From the NCBI RefSeq assembly GCF_027587205.1, contig NZ_JAPDOD010000054.1:1-61164 (forward strand): DNA of 61,164 nt, written 5' to 3'. Shown piece by piece: positions 26,377 through 34,688 of the stretch. Position 1 is the stretch's first letter, and every line of letters begins with the position of its first letter. Source of the DNA: Solirubrobacter ginsenosidimutans. GTDB lineage: Bacteria; Actinomycetota; Thermoleophilia; Solirubrobacterales; Solirubrobacteraceae. The position numbers and the translations under genes were made by a program. The notes beneath the pieces are model-generated. The model searched no databases. It saw only the letters and a list, made by a program, of their open reading frames with translations, and had not been told where the DNA came from.

Positions 26377-28143
26377 ATGTTTACAAGGGTCCTGGTCGCC
26401 AACCGCGGCGAGATCGCCGTTCGTGTCATCCGAGCGCTCGACGAGCTCGGGATCGAGTCGGTCGCCGTCTACTCCGAGGCCGACCGTGACGCGCAACATG
26501 TCAAGCGTGCCACCGAGGCGTATCTGCTCGGTCCTGGTCCGGCTGCCGAGTCGTACCTGAACGTCGACAAGCTGCTCGAGGTGATCGAGCGCTCCGGCGC
26601 AGAAGCGGTGCATCCGGGCTACGGCTTTTTGGCCGAGAACGCGGCGTTCGCGCGGCGGCTCGAGGAGGCCGGGGTGACGTTCATCGGCCCGCCCGCCTCG
26701 GCGATCGACGCGATGGGATCGAAGACCAAGGCGCGCGAGCTGATGCAGGGCGCCGGCGTGCCGATCGTGCCGGGCACGACCGAGCCGGTCGAGTCGATCG
26801 AGGCCGCGTCGAAGATCGCCGAGGAGATCGGCTACCCGGTCGCGGTCAAGGCGGCGGGCGGCGGCGGGGGCAAGGGCTTCCGCGTCGCGCTGACGGCGGA
26901 CAAGCTGGCCGACGCCTTCGAGGGCGCGGCGCGCGAGGGGGAGAAGTTCTTCTCTGACGCGACGGTCTATCTCGAGCGCTATCTGCCCGACCCGCGCCAC
27001 GTCGAGGTGCAGGTGCTGGCCGACGCCCACGGCACCGTCGTCCATCTGGGCGAGCGCGACTGCTCGATCCAGCGCCGTCATCAGAAGCTGATCGAGGAGT
27101 CGCCGGCGCCGTTGGTGGATGAGGAGTTGCGGGCGCGGATCGGCAAGATCGCCGTCGATGCCGCGCTGGCCGTCGACTACCGCGGGGCGGGCACGATCGA
27201 GGGTCTGCTGTCCGAGGACGGCGAGTACTTCTTCTTGGAGATGAACACCCGCGTGCAGGTCGAGCACTGCGTGACCGAGGCGGTCACCGGCGTGGACATC
27301 GTGCGCGAGCAGATCCTGATCGCCGCCGGCGAGCCGCTGTCCTTCGGGCAGGAGGACATCCGCTGGCACGGGCACGCGATCGAGTGCCGGATCAACGCCG
27401 AGGACGCGTCGAAGAACTTCGCGCCCGCCCCCGGAACGATCGCGGCCTATCGCGAGCCGTCAGGCCCGGGTGTCCGCGTCGACTCGGGTGTGCTGGCGGG
27501 CTCGGAGATCTCCCCGCTGTATGACCCGATGGTGGCCAAGCTGATCGTCTGGGACGCCGATCGCGAGAAGGCGACCCGGCGGATGGCGCGGGCGCTGAAG
27601 GAGTTCGAGATCGAGGGCGTCAAGACCCTGATCCCGTTCCACAAGGCGATCATGGCCAGCTCGCAGTGGGCCAACGGGGAGACCTGCCGCGACCTGATCG
27701 AGGACCGCAAGTGGCTCAAGGGCCTCGCGACGCCGGCGCCGGAGAAGGCCGAGGACAACTCGGAGGTCGTCGCGCGCGACTACGTCGTCGAGGTCTCCGG
27801 CAAGCGCTTCAGCGTGACCGTGCACGGCGAGGCGCTCGCGGGCTCCGCGAACGGCGGCGCGCCATCCTCCGCCGCCGCGAAGCCGAAGCCCAAGCGCGAG
27901 CGCAAGTCGTCCGGCGGCGGTGGCAGCGGCGGCGACACGCTCGCCTCCCCGATGCAGGGCAACGTGTTCAAGGTGCTGGTCGAGAAGGGCGCAGACGTCG
28001 AAGAGGGCGCGCTGGTCTGCATCATCGAGGCCATGAAGATGGAGAACGAGATCACCGCGCACAAGGCGGGCAAGATCGCCGAGCTTCCGATCTCCGAGGG
28101 TGACTCGGTGACCGCTGGAGACACGCTGGCGGTGATCAAGTGA
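26377..28143 (+). CDS. pccA: Acyl-CoA carboxylase alpha subunit: biotin carboxylase plus biotin carrier (PccA/AccA3-type)
   Basis: Carboxylates biotin with ATP and bicarbonate and carries it to the beta subunit. The 588-residue chain begins MFTRVLVANRGEIAVRVIRA. It has the ATP-grasp elements VKAAGGGGGKGFRV, HVEVQVLADAHG, GERDCSIQRRHQKLIEESP and EMNTRVQVEHCVTE, then IECRINAEDASKNFAPAPG. A Lys/Pro/Gly-rich linker (about 505-525) leads to the BCCP domain with the biotinyl lysine in EAMKMEN (Lys554). Together with the beta subunit at 14906 it would form the propionyl-CoA (or mixed acyl-CoA) carboxylase. The M20 peptidase gene overlaps its stop by GTGA. Confidence 0.94.
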   Translation: MFTRVLVANRGEIAVRVIRALDELGIESVAVYSEADRDAQHVKRATEAYLLGPGPAAESYLNVDKLLEVIERSGAEAVHPGYGFLAENAAFARRLEEAGVTFIGPPASAIDAMGSKTKARELMQGAGVPIVPGTTEPVESIEAASKIAEEIGYPVAVKAAGGGGGKGFRVALTADKLADAFEGAAREGEKFFSDATVYLERYLPDPRHVEVQVLADAHGTVVHLGERDCSIQRRHQKLIEESPAPLVDEELRARIGKIAVDAALAVDYRGAGTIEGLLSEDGEYFFLEMNTRVQVEHCVTEAVTGVDIVREQILIAAGEPLSFGQEDIRWHGHAIECRINAEDASKNFAPAPGTIAAYREPSGPGVRVDSGVLAGSEISPLYDPMVAKLIVWDADREKATRRMARALKEFEIEGVKTLIPFHKAIMASSQWANGETCRDLIEDRKWLKGLATPAPEKAEDNSEVVARDYVVEVSGKRFSVTVHGEALAGSANGGAPSSAAAKPKPKRERKSSGGGGSGGDTLASPMQGNVFKVLVEKGADVEEGALVCIIEAMKMENEITAHKAGKIAELPISEGDSVTAGDTLAVIK

Positions 28144-29453
28144 GTTCGCTGTTCGACGAGGCCGTCGACTGGTTGAAGATCCCGTCGATCTCGGCGGGCG
28201 AGCGCAACGACGCGGGGCTGCGCAAGGCGGCCGAGTGGGCGTTGAAGCGCGTGCTCGACGCGGGCGGGACGTGCGAGCTGGTGGAGACCGCCGGCGGCGC
28301 CCCGCTGGTCGTGGGCGAGCTGCGCGCGTCCTCGCGTGACGACGCGCCGACGGTGATGATCTACGGGCACTACGACGTCCAGGATCCCGGCGATCCCGCC
28401 GACTGGACCTCGCCCGCCTTCGAGCCGACGGTCCGCGACGGCCGTCTGTATGCCCGCGGCGCGACCGACGACAAGGGCAACTTCCTCCCGCTGCTGCACG
28501 TCGCCTGCGCGATGGCCGCCGAGGGGACGCTCCCGGTGCATATCCGCGTGCTGATCGAGGGCGCCGAGGAGACCGGTTCCGACGACGTCGGCGAGTGGGT
28601 GCGCGCCGACGACCGCGGCGCCGACGCGGTGATCGTCTTCGACAGCGGCATGATCGACGCCGCGACGCCCGCGCTCACGCTCGCGACGCGGGGCATGGTC
28701 TTCGCCCACATCGAGATCCGCACCGGGACGCAGCCGGCGCACTCCGGCATGTACGGCGGCGCCGCGCTGAACGCGTTCCATGTCCTCCATCGCGTGCTGA
28801 GCGCCGTCCTCCCCGGCCCCGACGGGCGACTGCCTGAACCGCTGCGCGAGGGCGTGATCGCGCCCTCGGAGGCGGAGCTCGAGAGCTGGAAGACCCTGCC
28901 GGGCGGTGACGGCGAGCTGGCGCAGGTCGGTGCGCGGCCTTCCGACGCCAACGCGGTCGAGGAGTTCTACGTCCGCACCACCGCCGAGCCGTCGCTGGAC
29001 GTGCACAAGGTCGAGGGCGGCCAGGCGCGGACGATCGTCGTACCGGTCGTCTCCGCCGATCTGTCGGTGCGGATCGTCGGCGGGCAGCGCTCGGAGGTGG
29101 TCGCGGCCAACCTCGAGACGCTGCTGCGCGACGCGCTGCCCGACGGCGCCGAGCTGCTCTTCAGCGCCGACCGCGCCGAGGCCTCGGCGTTCGATCCCGA
29201 GACGCCCGCGCTGCTCGCCGCGCGGCGGGCGCTGGCGAGCGTCGGCGGCAAGGACGCGACGCTGTGCCGCACCGGCGGGACGCTCCCGATCCTGGCCGCG
29301 TTCGCCGAGCGTGGCATCCCGGCGATCGTCTCGGGCTTCTCGCTCCCCGACGACGCGCTGCACGCGCCCAACGAGTCCTACCGGCTCGTCGCGCTCGAAC
29401 AGGGCGAGCAGGCCGCTCGCGCGCTCTACGAGGAGCTGGCCGGGCTGCGGTGA
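28140..29453 (+). CDS. M20 family metallopeptidase (dipeptidase)
   Basis: A 437-residue zinc peptidase or amidase of the M20/M28 clan. Metal and catalytic residues are visible in YGHYDVQDPGDPADW (His and catalytic Asp), RGATDDKGNFLP (bridging Asp), IEGAEETGSDDVG (general base Glu and ligand Glu), VIVFDSGM (Asp) and the C-terminal HAPNESYRL (His). The lid dimerisation domain spans about 200-310. It probably cleaves dipeptides or related N-acyl amino acids. No signal peptide was seen, so it is likely cytoplasmic. Its GTG start overlaps the carboxylase stop, so the two are one transcript, and the ClpB-like gene follows 73 bases later. Confidence 0.9.
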   Translation: MSSLFDEAVDWLKIPSISAGERNDAGLRKAAEWALKRVLDAGGTCELVETAGGAPLVVGELRASSRDDAPTVMIYGHYDVQDPGDPADWTSPAFEPTVRDGRLYARGATDDKGNFLPLLHVACAMAAEGTLPVHIRVLIEGAEETGSDDVGEWVRADDRGADAVIVFDSGMIDAATPALTLATRGMVFAHIEIRTGTQPAHSGMYGGAALNAFHVLHRVLSAVLPGPDGRLPEPLREGVIAPSEAELESWKTLPGGDGELAQVGARPSDANAVEEFYVRTTAEPSLDVHKVEGGQARTIVVPVVSADLSVRIVGGQRSEVVAANLETLLRDALPDGAELLFSADRAEASAFDPETPALLAARRALASVGGKDATLCRTGGTLPILAAFAERGIPAIVSGFSLPDDALHAPNESYRLVALEQGEQAARALYEELAGLR

Positions 29454-29526
29454 CGGAGCCCGGACCCCGCCAACCCCGGGCCCGCCACCCCGACCGCGGG
29501 CCTCGGGCGTACCGAGGCGGCGCAGG

Positions 29527-32500
29527 GTGCTGACCCTCGAGCAGCTGCTCGACGGTCTGCGGGCGCTGCCGAAACCGGAGCGCCGAGCCGCTGCGCTGCT
29601 CGCCAACGAGGCCTTTCAGCGCGTCATCGACCTGCTCGCCGAGCAGGACGAGGACGCGCTGCTGGTCAGCGCCGGCGGCGACGACGGGCTCGTGGCCGCG
29701 GCGGCGCTCGAGGCGCTGCGCCGCCGGCCGTCGAGCCCCGACACGATCGGGCGGCGGCTGTTCGAGCAGCTCGAGCGGGTGCGCGGGCAGCGCGGGGTCT
29801 TCCTCCTGCGGGCGCTGGATGCGCACTCAGACGACGCGTTCATGACGCTCGTGTTCAGCCGCGTCGGGGTCCCGTGGCGCGGCGCGGCTTTGACGGCGCT
29901 GCGCGAGATCGCGTACCGCCGGCGCGACGAGCCGGTCGCGGTCGCCGGCATCCCGGAGGACCACATCGACGCCGCTGGGGCGCTGGCGGAATCCCTCCGC
30001 GGGACGCTCGCCGACAGTGCCATCGAGGCCGTCAAGGCCCTCGCCGCACAGCGCAGCGTCGCCAACCAGCTCCGGTCGATCGCCCGGGTCCGGCGCGCGG
30101 GCGAGATCCTGGAGGCGGGTGCGCGGCTCCTGCCCGACGAGGCGTTCGACCGCGACGTCGCGGCGCTGGCCGAGAGCATCCGCGGCGACAAGCCGCTGCT
30201 GATCGTCGGCGAGCGCGGGAGCGGGCGGCTGAGCCGGCTGCGAGGCGCGGCGGCGCTGCTGGCCGCCGAGGGGTGGATGGCGTTCGAGGCGGGCGCGGCC
30301 GAGATCAACGCGGGCATGACCTACGTGGGTGAGCTGGAGGGGCGCATCCGGCACCTCGTGCGCACGCTCGACGACGCGCGGGTGCTGTGGATCGCGCCGT
30401 CGTTCGAGGCGCTGTTGTACGCGGGCGTCACGCGCCAGAACCCGCAGGGCGGCGCGCTCGACCTGCTGCTCGCCGGGATGGCCGACGCGAAGGTGCACGT
30501 GGCGGGCATCCTCGCTCCCGGCCCGTACGAGCGCCTGATCCGCGCGCGGCCGCAGTTGCGCGAGGCGTTCGACGTCGTGCGGGTCGAGCCGATGGACGAG
30601 CCGCGCACGCTCGCCCTCGCCGCCCGGGCCGCGCCCGGCACCGATCGCGCCGTGCTGCGCGAGGCGCTCGCACTCGGCCGGCACTTCCTCGGCGACGCGG
30701 CGCTGCCGGGCGCGCTGCTCGGGCTGCTGGAGGCGACGCGCCGGCGCCGGCCCGGCGACGACCCGCTGACGATGAGCGACGTCTTGTCGACGATCACGGA
30801 GCGCTCCGGGCTGCCCGCGTCGCTGTTGGACGAGCGCGAGCGGCTCGACGTGGGCGGGCTGCGGACGTTCTTCAACGCGCGGGTGATCGGGCAGCCCGAG
30901 GCGGTCGAGTGCATGATCGAGCGGGTGGCGCTGCTGAAGGCGGGGCTGACCGACCCCACGCGCCCGCAGGCCGTGCTGCTGTTCGTCGGGCCGACGGGGA
31001 CGGGCAAGACCGAGATCGCCAAGGCGCTCGCGGAGTACCTGTTCGGGTCCCCGGACCGCATGATCCGGCTCGACATGAGCGAGTACCAGAATCCCGGCGC
31101 CGCGCGGCGGATGCTGGGCGACGGGGAGCTCGACGATGCGTCCCTGGTCGCCCGGATCCGGCGCCAGCCGTTCAGCGTCGTGCTGCTCGACGAGTTCGAG
31201 AAGGCCGAGCCGGGGGTCTTCGACCTCTTCCTCCAGGTGTTCGACGACGGCCGGCTGAGCGACCCCCGTGGCGAGCCCGCGGACTTCCGCCACGCCGTGA
31301 TCGTCATGACCTCGAACCTGGGGGCGAAGGTGGTCACCGGCGGGCTGGGCTTCTCACCGGCGACGGGCTTCGCCGAGGCGACGGTCAGCTCCGCGGTCAC
31401 GCGGGCGTTTCGGCCGGAGTTCCTGAACCGGATCGATCGCACGGTCGTCTTCCGCCCGCTGTCGCGGCCGGTCATGCGGGAGATCCTGGCGGGTGAGCTG
31501 GAGAGCGTGCTGGCCCGGCGCGGGCTGCGCGGACGCCAGTGGGCGGTCGAGTTCGACGACTCGGCGCTCGAGTTCCTCCTGGCCGAAGGCTTCACTCCGG
31601 ACCTCGGCGCGCGGCCGCTGAAGCGGGCGGTCGAGCGGCACTTCCTGACGCCGCTGGCGCTCGCGATCGCCGGGCACGACTACCCGGGCGGGGACCAGTT
31701 CCTGTTCGTGCGCGCGGGTGGGACGGCGCTGAAGGTCACGTTCGTCGACCCGGACGCGTCGGCCGGCCCCGCTACGCCGGCGAGCACGGAGCCGGTCACG
31801 CTGCGCGCGCTGGCTCGCGAGGGCAAGGGGTCGCTCGAGCCGCTGGAGGAGGCGTTCGGCGAGGTCTCCGGTCGTGTCGCCGACCCCGACTGGCAGGCGG
31901 TCAAGGGCGAGCTGCTGGCGCGGATGGGCGACGCGGGCTTCTGGGAGGACGAGGGCCGCGCCGCGGTGCTCGGCGGGATCGAGCTGCGCGACCGGATCGA
32001 GTCCGGCCTGCGCAGCGCGAACTCCCTGATGCACCGGATCCGCTCCGCCCGCCGCCCACCGGCCGAGCTGGTCCGCCGCGCGGCCCAGCGGGTGCTGCTG
32101 CTGGGTTCGGCGCTCGACGCTTTGGAAGCGGGTGAGCCGGCCGACGCGACCCTCCGCGTCGACGGCGACCCCGAGTTCGCACCCCGGCTCGCGGCGATGT
32201 ACCACGCCTGGGCCCGCGAGCGCGGCATGCGCCTCGAAGGCGCGGAAGAACCCGCCAACCGCCGCTACCGCTGGCAGGCGACGGTCACCGGCTTCGGCGC
32301 GCTCCAGACCCTCCGCCCCGAATCCGGCCTGCACGTCCTCGAGGTCCCCGACGGCCGCGGCGGCTACGACCGCCGCCGCGTCCGCGTCACCGTCACCCCC
32401 GAGATCGGCCCGCCCGCGTCCCGCACCCAGATCGTCCGCCGCTACCGCGAACGCCCAACCCCACTCGTCCGCGACGCCGTCCGCGGCTGGCGCACCGGCC

Positions 32501-32544
32501 GCCTCGACACGGTCCTCGCGGGCGGCTTCGACCTCCTCGAATGA
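29527..32544 (+). CDS. ClpB-like AAA+ protein fused to a release-factor-2-like C-terminal domain lacking GGQ
   Basis: A 1005-residue protein starting at GTG 29527 (GAGG nearby; no other start in frame after the preceding stop). After a novel N-terminal domain (about 1-210), ring 1 is degenerate: its Walker A reads GERGSGRL (228-235, no Lys) and the Walker B acids are gone. The pore-like TYVGELEGR remains. Ring 2 is intact: GPTGTGKTE (Lys494), VVLLDEFEKA (Asp555-Glu556), MTSNLG, FRPEFLNRID and GARPLKR. The usual GYVG pore loop is missing, replaced by LGDGELDDAS. From about residue 769 the chain resembles RF2: GFWEDEGRAAVL, MYHAWARERGMRLE, TLRPESGLHVLEVP, and a tail QIVRRYRE...VRDAVRGWRTGRLDTVL. 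The SPF and GGQ motifs are absent. This could be a ribosome-linked ATPase; the function is inferred. Confidence 0.8.
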   Translation: MLTLEQLLDGLRALPKPERRAAALLANEAFQRVIDLLAEQDEDALLVSAGGDDGLVAAAALEALRRRPSSPDTIGRRLFEQLERVRGQRGVFLLRALDAHSDDAFMTLVFSRVGVPWRGAALTALREIAYRRRDEPVAVAGIPEDHIDAAGALAESLRGTLADSAIEAVKALAAQRSVANQLRSIARVRRAGEILEAGARLLPDEAFDRDVAALAESIRGDKPLLIVGERGSGRLSRLRGAAALLAAEGWMAFEAGAAEINAGMTYVGELEGRIRHLVRTLDDARVLWIAPSFEALLYAGVTRQNPQGGALDLLLAGMADAKVHVAGILAPGPYERLIRARPQLREAFDVVRVEPMDEPRTLALAARAAPGTDRAVLREALALGRHFLGDAALPGALLGLLEATRRRRPGDDPLTMSDVLSTITERSGLPASLLDERERLDVGGLRTFFNARVIGQPEAVECMIERVALLKAGLTDPTRPQAVLLFVGPTGTGKTEIAKALAEYLFGSPDRMIRLDMSEYQNPGAARRMLGDGELDDASLVARIRRQPFSVVLLDEFEKAEPGVFDLFLQVFDDGRLSDPRGEPADFRHAVIVMTSNLGAKVVTGGLGFSPATGFAEATVSSAVTRAFRPEFLNRIDRTVVFRPLSRPVMREILAGELESVLARRGLRGRQWAVEFDDSALEFLLAEGFTPDLGARPLKRAVERHFLTPLALAIAGHDYPGGDQFLFVRAGGTALKVTFVDPDASAGPATPASTEPVTLRALAREGKGSLEPLEEAFGEVSGRVADPDWQAVKGELLARMGDAGFWEDEGRAAVLGGIELRDRIESGLRSANSLMHRIRSARRPPAELVRRAAQRVLLLGSALDALEAGEPADATLRVDGDPEFAPRLAAMYHAWARERGMRLEGAEEPANRRYRWQATVTGFGALQTLRPESGLHVLEVPDGRGGYDRRRVRVTVTPEIGPPASRTQIVRRYRERPTPLVRDAVRGWRTGRLDTVLAGGFDLLE

Positions 32545-32558
32545 CCTTAACGCCCATC

Positions 32559-32665
32559 TAAGGGGCCAGACCCCTTAGGTGGCCTTTAGGTCGAAACGGC
32601 TCTACGCCGGGCCGCGCGAAACCTAAGCGCGAGATAAGGGGCCAGACCCCTTAGGTGGGGTTTAA
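32559..32665. repeat. Composite palindromic repeat, copy 2
   Basis: Two TAAGGGGCCAGACCCCTTAGG palindromes (32559-32579 and 32635-32655) flank a 55-base spacer. The right one is followed by TGGGGTTTAA, exactly as in copy 1 at 2769-2799. The element fills much of the 235-base gap between the ClpB/RF2 gene and the sigma factor gene. The rest of the gap has no recognisable gene. These are probably repetitive extragenic palindromes and may also terminate transcription. Confidence 0.75.
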
Positions 32666-32779
32666 GTACGGTTGGCCGCACCCGGACGGGGTGCGGGTGG
32701 CCGTATGGGGGAAAGATGCGGGGCGATGTTCAGGGACGGCCCTGACGCGGTAGGGGCCGGTGGGCGAGAAAGTCGTCCC

Positions 32780-33295
32780 ATGACCGAGACCGAGCTCGTC
32801 CGTGCCGCTGCTGCCCGTGACCCCCAGGCCATGACCGTGCTCTACCGCACCCACTTCGACCCGCTCCGCCGGCGCGCGCTCGCGATCACCGGATGTCCCG
32901 AGGACGCCGCCGACGCCGCCCAGGACGCGCTGCTGGCGACGTTCGATCGCCTGCCCCAGCTCGACGCCGACGCGCTGCAGTTCGGCGCCTACGCGACCAC
33001 CGCCGCCCGCCACCACGCGTTCAAGCGCCGCCGCGTGATCGCCGAGCCGGTGGAGGAGATCTCCGACGAGGACCCGCTCGCCGGGCTCGAGCGCGAGGAG
33101 CTGCAGCGCCGCGTGCGCGACGCGATCCGCGAGCTCCCCGAGCGCCAGCGCCGCGTGATCTTCCGCGCCGACTTCGAGGAGCTGCCCCGCGACGAGATCG
33201 CCAAGGAGTTCGGGCTGACCGAGAACGCGATCGGGCAGCTGCTCTTCCGCGCCCGCCGCAACCTTCAGTCGACGCTGGCGACCACCCGCGCCTGA
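32780..33295 (+). CDS. ECF-type RNA polymerase sigma factor
   Basis: A 171-residue sigma-70 family protein. Region 2 (about 8-75) carries AAAARDPQAMTVLYRTHFDPL and CPEDAADAAQDALLATFDRL. Region 4 (about 110-165) has the helix-turn-helix IRELPERQRRVIFRADFEEL, EIAKEFGLTENAIGQLLFRARRNL. ATG 32780 is chosen; the frame is open further upstream, but the N-terminus fits here. No anti-sigma gene is adjacent, so how it is controlled is unclear. Its 3' end overlaps the convergent MFS gene by 31 bases. Confidence 0.88.
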   Translation: MTETELVRAAAARDPQAMTVLYRTHFDPLRRRALAITGCPEDAADAAQDALLATFDRLPQLDADALQFGAYATTAARHHAFKRRRVIAEPVEEISDEDPLAGLEREELQRRVRDAIRELPERQRRVIFRADFEELPRDEIAKEFGLTENAIGQLLFRARRNLQSTLATTRA

Positions 33296-34422
33296 GCGCG
33301 CGTCACCAGCGTCAGCCCCGTCGCCGCGCACGCCAGCGCGACCGGGACGACCGCCAGCGCGGCGGTCAAGGAGGTGGCGTCGGCCAGCGCGCCGACCGTC
33401 AAAGGAGCGAGCAGCACCGCGAAGGAGGTCATGAAGACCGCCCGCCCGCTCGCCAGCTGCGCCCGATCCGGGGCCAGCGCGACGGTCACCGACAGGCCGA
33501 GCGGGAACAGGTTCCCGAGGCCGAGGCCGAGCAGCGAGAGCCCGACCAGCGCCTGCAGAGACGACGCGGCCGGCCACAGGATCGCGAACCCGAACGCGGT
33601 GATGACGAGCGCGATCGCGAGCAGGCGATGCGGCGTATGGCGGCGGGCGAGCGCGCTGCCGGCGATCCGCCCCACGACCACGCCGCCGAAATAGCCGACC
33701 ATCAACGTCACCGACGCGTCGGCCGAGACATCCGCGGCGTCCTCGACGAAGCTCGCGCCCCACGCGGCGATGCACCACTCCGCGGCGGTGGTGCAGAAGA
33801 GCATCGCCGCGGCGACCCAGAAGGCCGCCGGGAGCGCGCGACCGCCCGAAGCGCCGGCGACCGGGGGCGTCTCGATCGCCGCGCGGCGGCCCGACCACCA
33901 GGCCAGCGCGGGCACGACGAGCGAGGCGAGCAGCGCCGCACGCCAGCCCACGCCGATCGCCGACGTCAGCGACAACGCCCCGATCAGCACCACGTAGGCG
34001 ACGCTCGCCGCGACGTTGGCCTCGGTCAGCGCGATCGCGCGCCGCTCACCGTGATGGTCGGACAGCAGCGCCTGGATCGTCACCAGCAGCAACCCGCCGG
34101 CGACGCCCATCAGCAGCAGCGAGCCGATCGTCGCCTCCGCCGAGCGGCCGGCGGTGAGCCCGATCGCGGCCACGCCCATCACGGCGGCCGAGAGCCAGAA
34201 CAGCGCCCGCCGGCCGATCGCCCGCTCGATCGGGCCGCAACTCAGACCCGCGAAGAGCGCACCCGCGGCGAACGCCGCGACGTGCAGCCCACCGACGCTG
34301 TAGCTCAGGTGGAACTCGTCGCGGAGGTGGGAGACGACGAGCCCCGGCGCCGCCTGAAGATACGCAAACCACGCGAGGAGCGCGTAGGCGATCCAGGTGA
34401 CTCGATCGCGTGTGAACGCCAT
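33265..34422 (-). CDS. MFS transporter
   Basis: A 385-residue membrane protein with about 12 hydrophobic helices (for example WIAYALLAWFAYLQAAPGL, GLHVAAFAAGALFAGLS, ALVGLSLLGLGLGNLFPLGL). It has an MFS loop motif-like RAIGRRALFW after helix 2. The substrate is unknown; CynX/NimT-like or drug and sugar exporters are possible. A good promoter with an overlapping LacI-type palindrome lies upstream, and a LacI regulator is encoded 267 bases away on the same strand. This suggests a regulated uptake or efflux carrier. It overlaps the sigma-factor gene at its 3' end. Confidence 0.88.
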   Translation of the reverse strand: MAFTRDRVTWIAYALLAWFAYLQAAPGLVVSHLRDEFHLSYSVGGLHVAAFAAGALFAGLSCGPIERAIGRRALFWLSAAVMGVAAIGLTAGRSAEATIGSLLLMGVAGGLLLVTIQALLSDHHGERRAIALTEANVAASVAYVVLIGALSLTSAIGVGWRAALLASLVVPALAWWSGRRAAIETPPVAGASGGRALPAAFWVAAAMLFCTTAAEWCIAAWGASFVEDAADVSADASVTLMVGYFGGVVVGRIAGSALARRHTPHRLLAIALVITAFGFAILWPAASSLQALVGLSLLGLGLGNLFPLGLSVTVALAPDRAQLASGRAVFMTSFAVLLAPLTVGALADATSLTAALAVVPVALACAATGLTLVTRAQARVVASVD

Positions 34423-34434
34423 GACCAGTTACAC

Positions 34435-34450
34435 GGTATATCGATAAACC
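34435..34450. promoter_or_regulatory. Near-palindrome GGTATATCGATAAACC, likely LacI-family operator
   Basis: GGTwTATCGATAwACC is symmetric except for one A/T pair and has the central CG of LacI operators. It covers the -10 box and most of the spacer of the MFS promoter, an ideal position for repression. The likely binder is the LacI regulator at 34689-35699. The binding is inferred. Confidence 0.6.
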
Positions 34451-34463
34451 ACACGATGTTCAA
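34435..34463 (-). promoter_or_regulatory. Promoter of the MFS gene (TTGAAC - 17 bp - TATACC)
   Basis: On the minus strand TTGAAC (34463-34458) and TATACC (34440-34435) are separated by exactly 17 bases, and transcription would start about 6 bases before the ATG at 34422. The -35 box overlaps the 3' end of the small gene at 34460. Confidence 0.6.
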
Positions 34464-34681
34464 CCTCTCGCGAATCGGCGTGGAGTGGAGTCCGCGTCGA
34501 GCGCGTACTCGGGCACCGAGACACAGCGGCCGTCGTCGAACTGCACCCGCCAGCGCCGCTGGATCCACCCGGCCATGCCGACGACCGTCCCGGCCACGCC
34601 CGCCGCGATCCCCTCGGGCAGCGGCTGGGTCGTGATCACACGGCTGCCGACGTCAATATCAGCTGAGGCGGGGGTACCCAC
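34460..34681 (-). CDS. Small SH3-like/KOW-type domain protein
   Basis: A 73-residue protein that starts at GTG 34681. The sequence DVGSRVITTQPLPEG, VAGTVVGMAGW and RRWRVQFDDGRCVSVPEYAL matches the small beta-barrel found in several actinobacterial proteins that begin with a GxRV..T strand and end in a FDDGR strand. The function is not known. It lies between the LacI regulator and the MFS gene, all on the minus strand, 7 bases after the LacI stop, and could be part of the same transcript. No Shine-Dalgarno was seen. Confidence 0.6.
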   Translation of the reverse strand: MGTPASADIDVGSRVITTQPLPEGIAAGVAGTVVGMAGWIQRRWRVQFDDGRCVSVPEYALDADSTPRRFARG

Positions 34682-34688
34682 GCGGGCT

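Noticed and set aside
28906..32544. A 1212-codon ORF as the AAA+ gene
   Set aside because: The first 207 codons overlap the M20 peptidase gene in another frame and are Arg/Ser-rich shadow. GTG 29527 has a nearby GAGG and is the only start after the peptidase stop.
29527..32544. A functional release factor or a type VI secretion ClpV
   Set aside because: SPF and GGQ motifs are missing, so it cannot release peptides. No T6SS genes are nearby and the ClpV N-terminal domain is not recognised.
32132..32578. A 148-codon ORF ending HLRGQTP
   Set aside because: It lies in another frame of the AAA+/RF2 gene and is Ser/Pro/Arg-rich shadow; the ending merely reflects the palindromic repeat.
34460..34681. 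Small gene as a frameshifted piece of the LacI or MFS gene
   Set aside because: Its sequence has its own SH3-like pattern and does not continue either neighbour.
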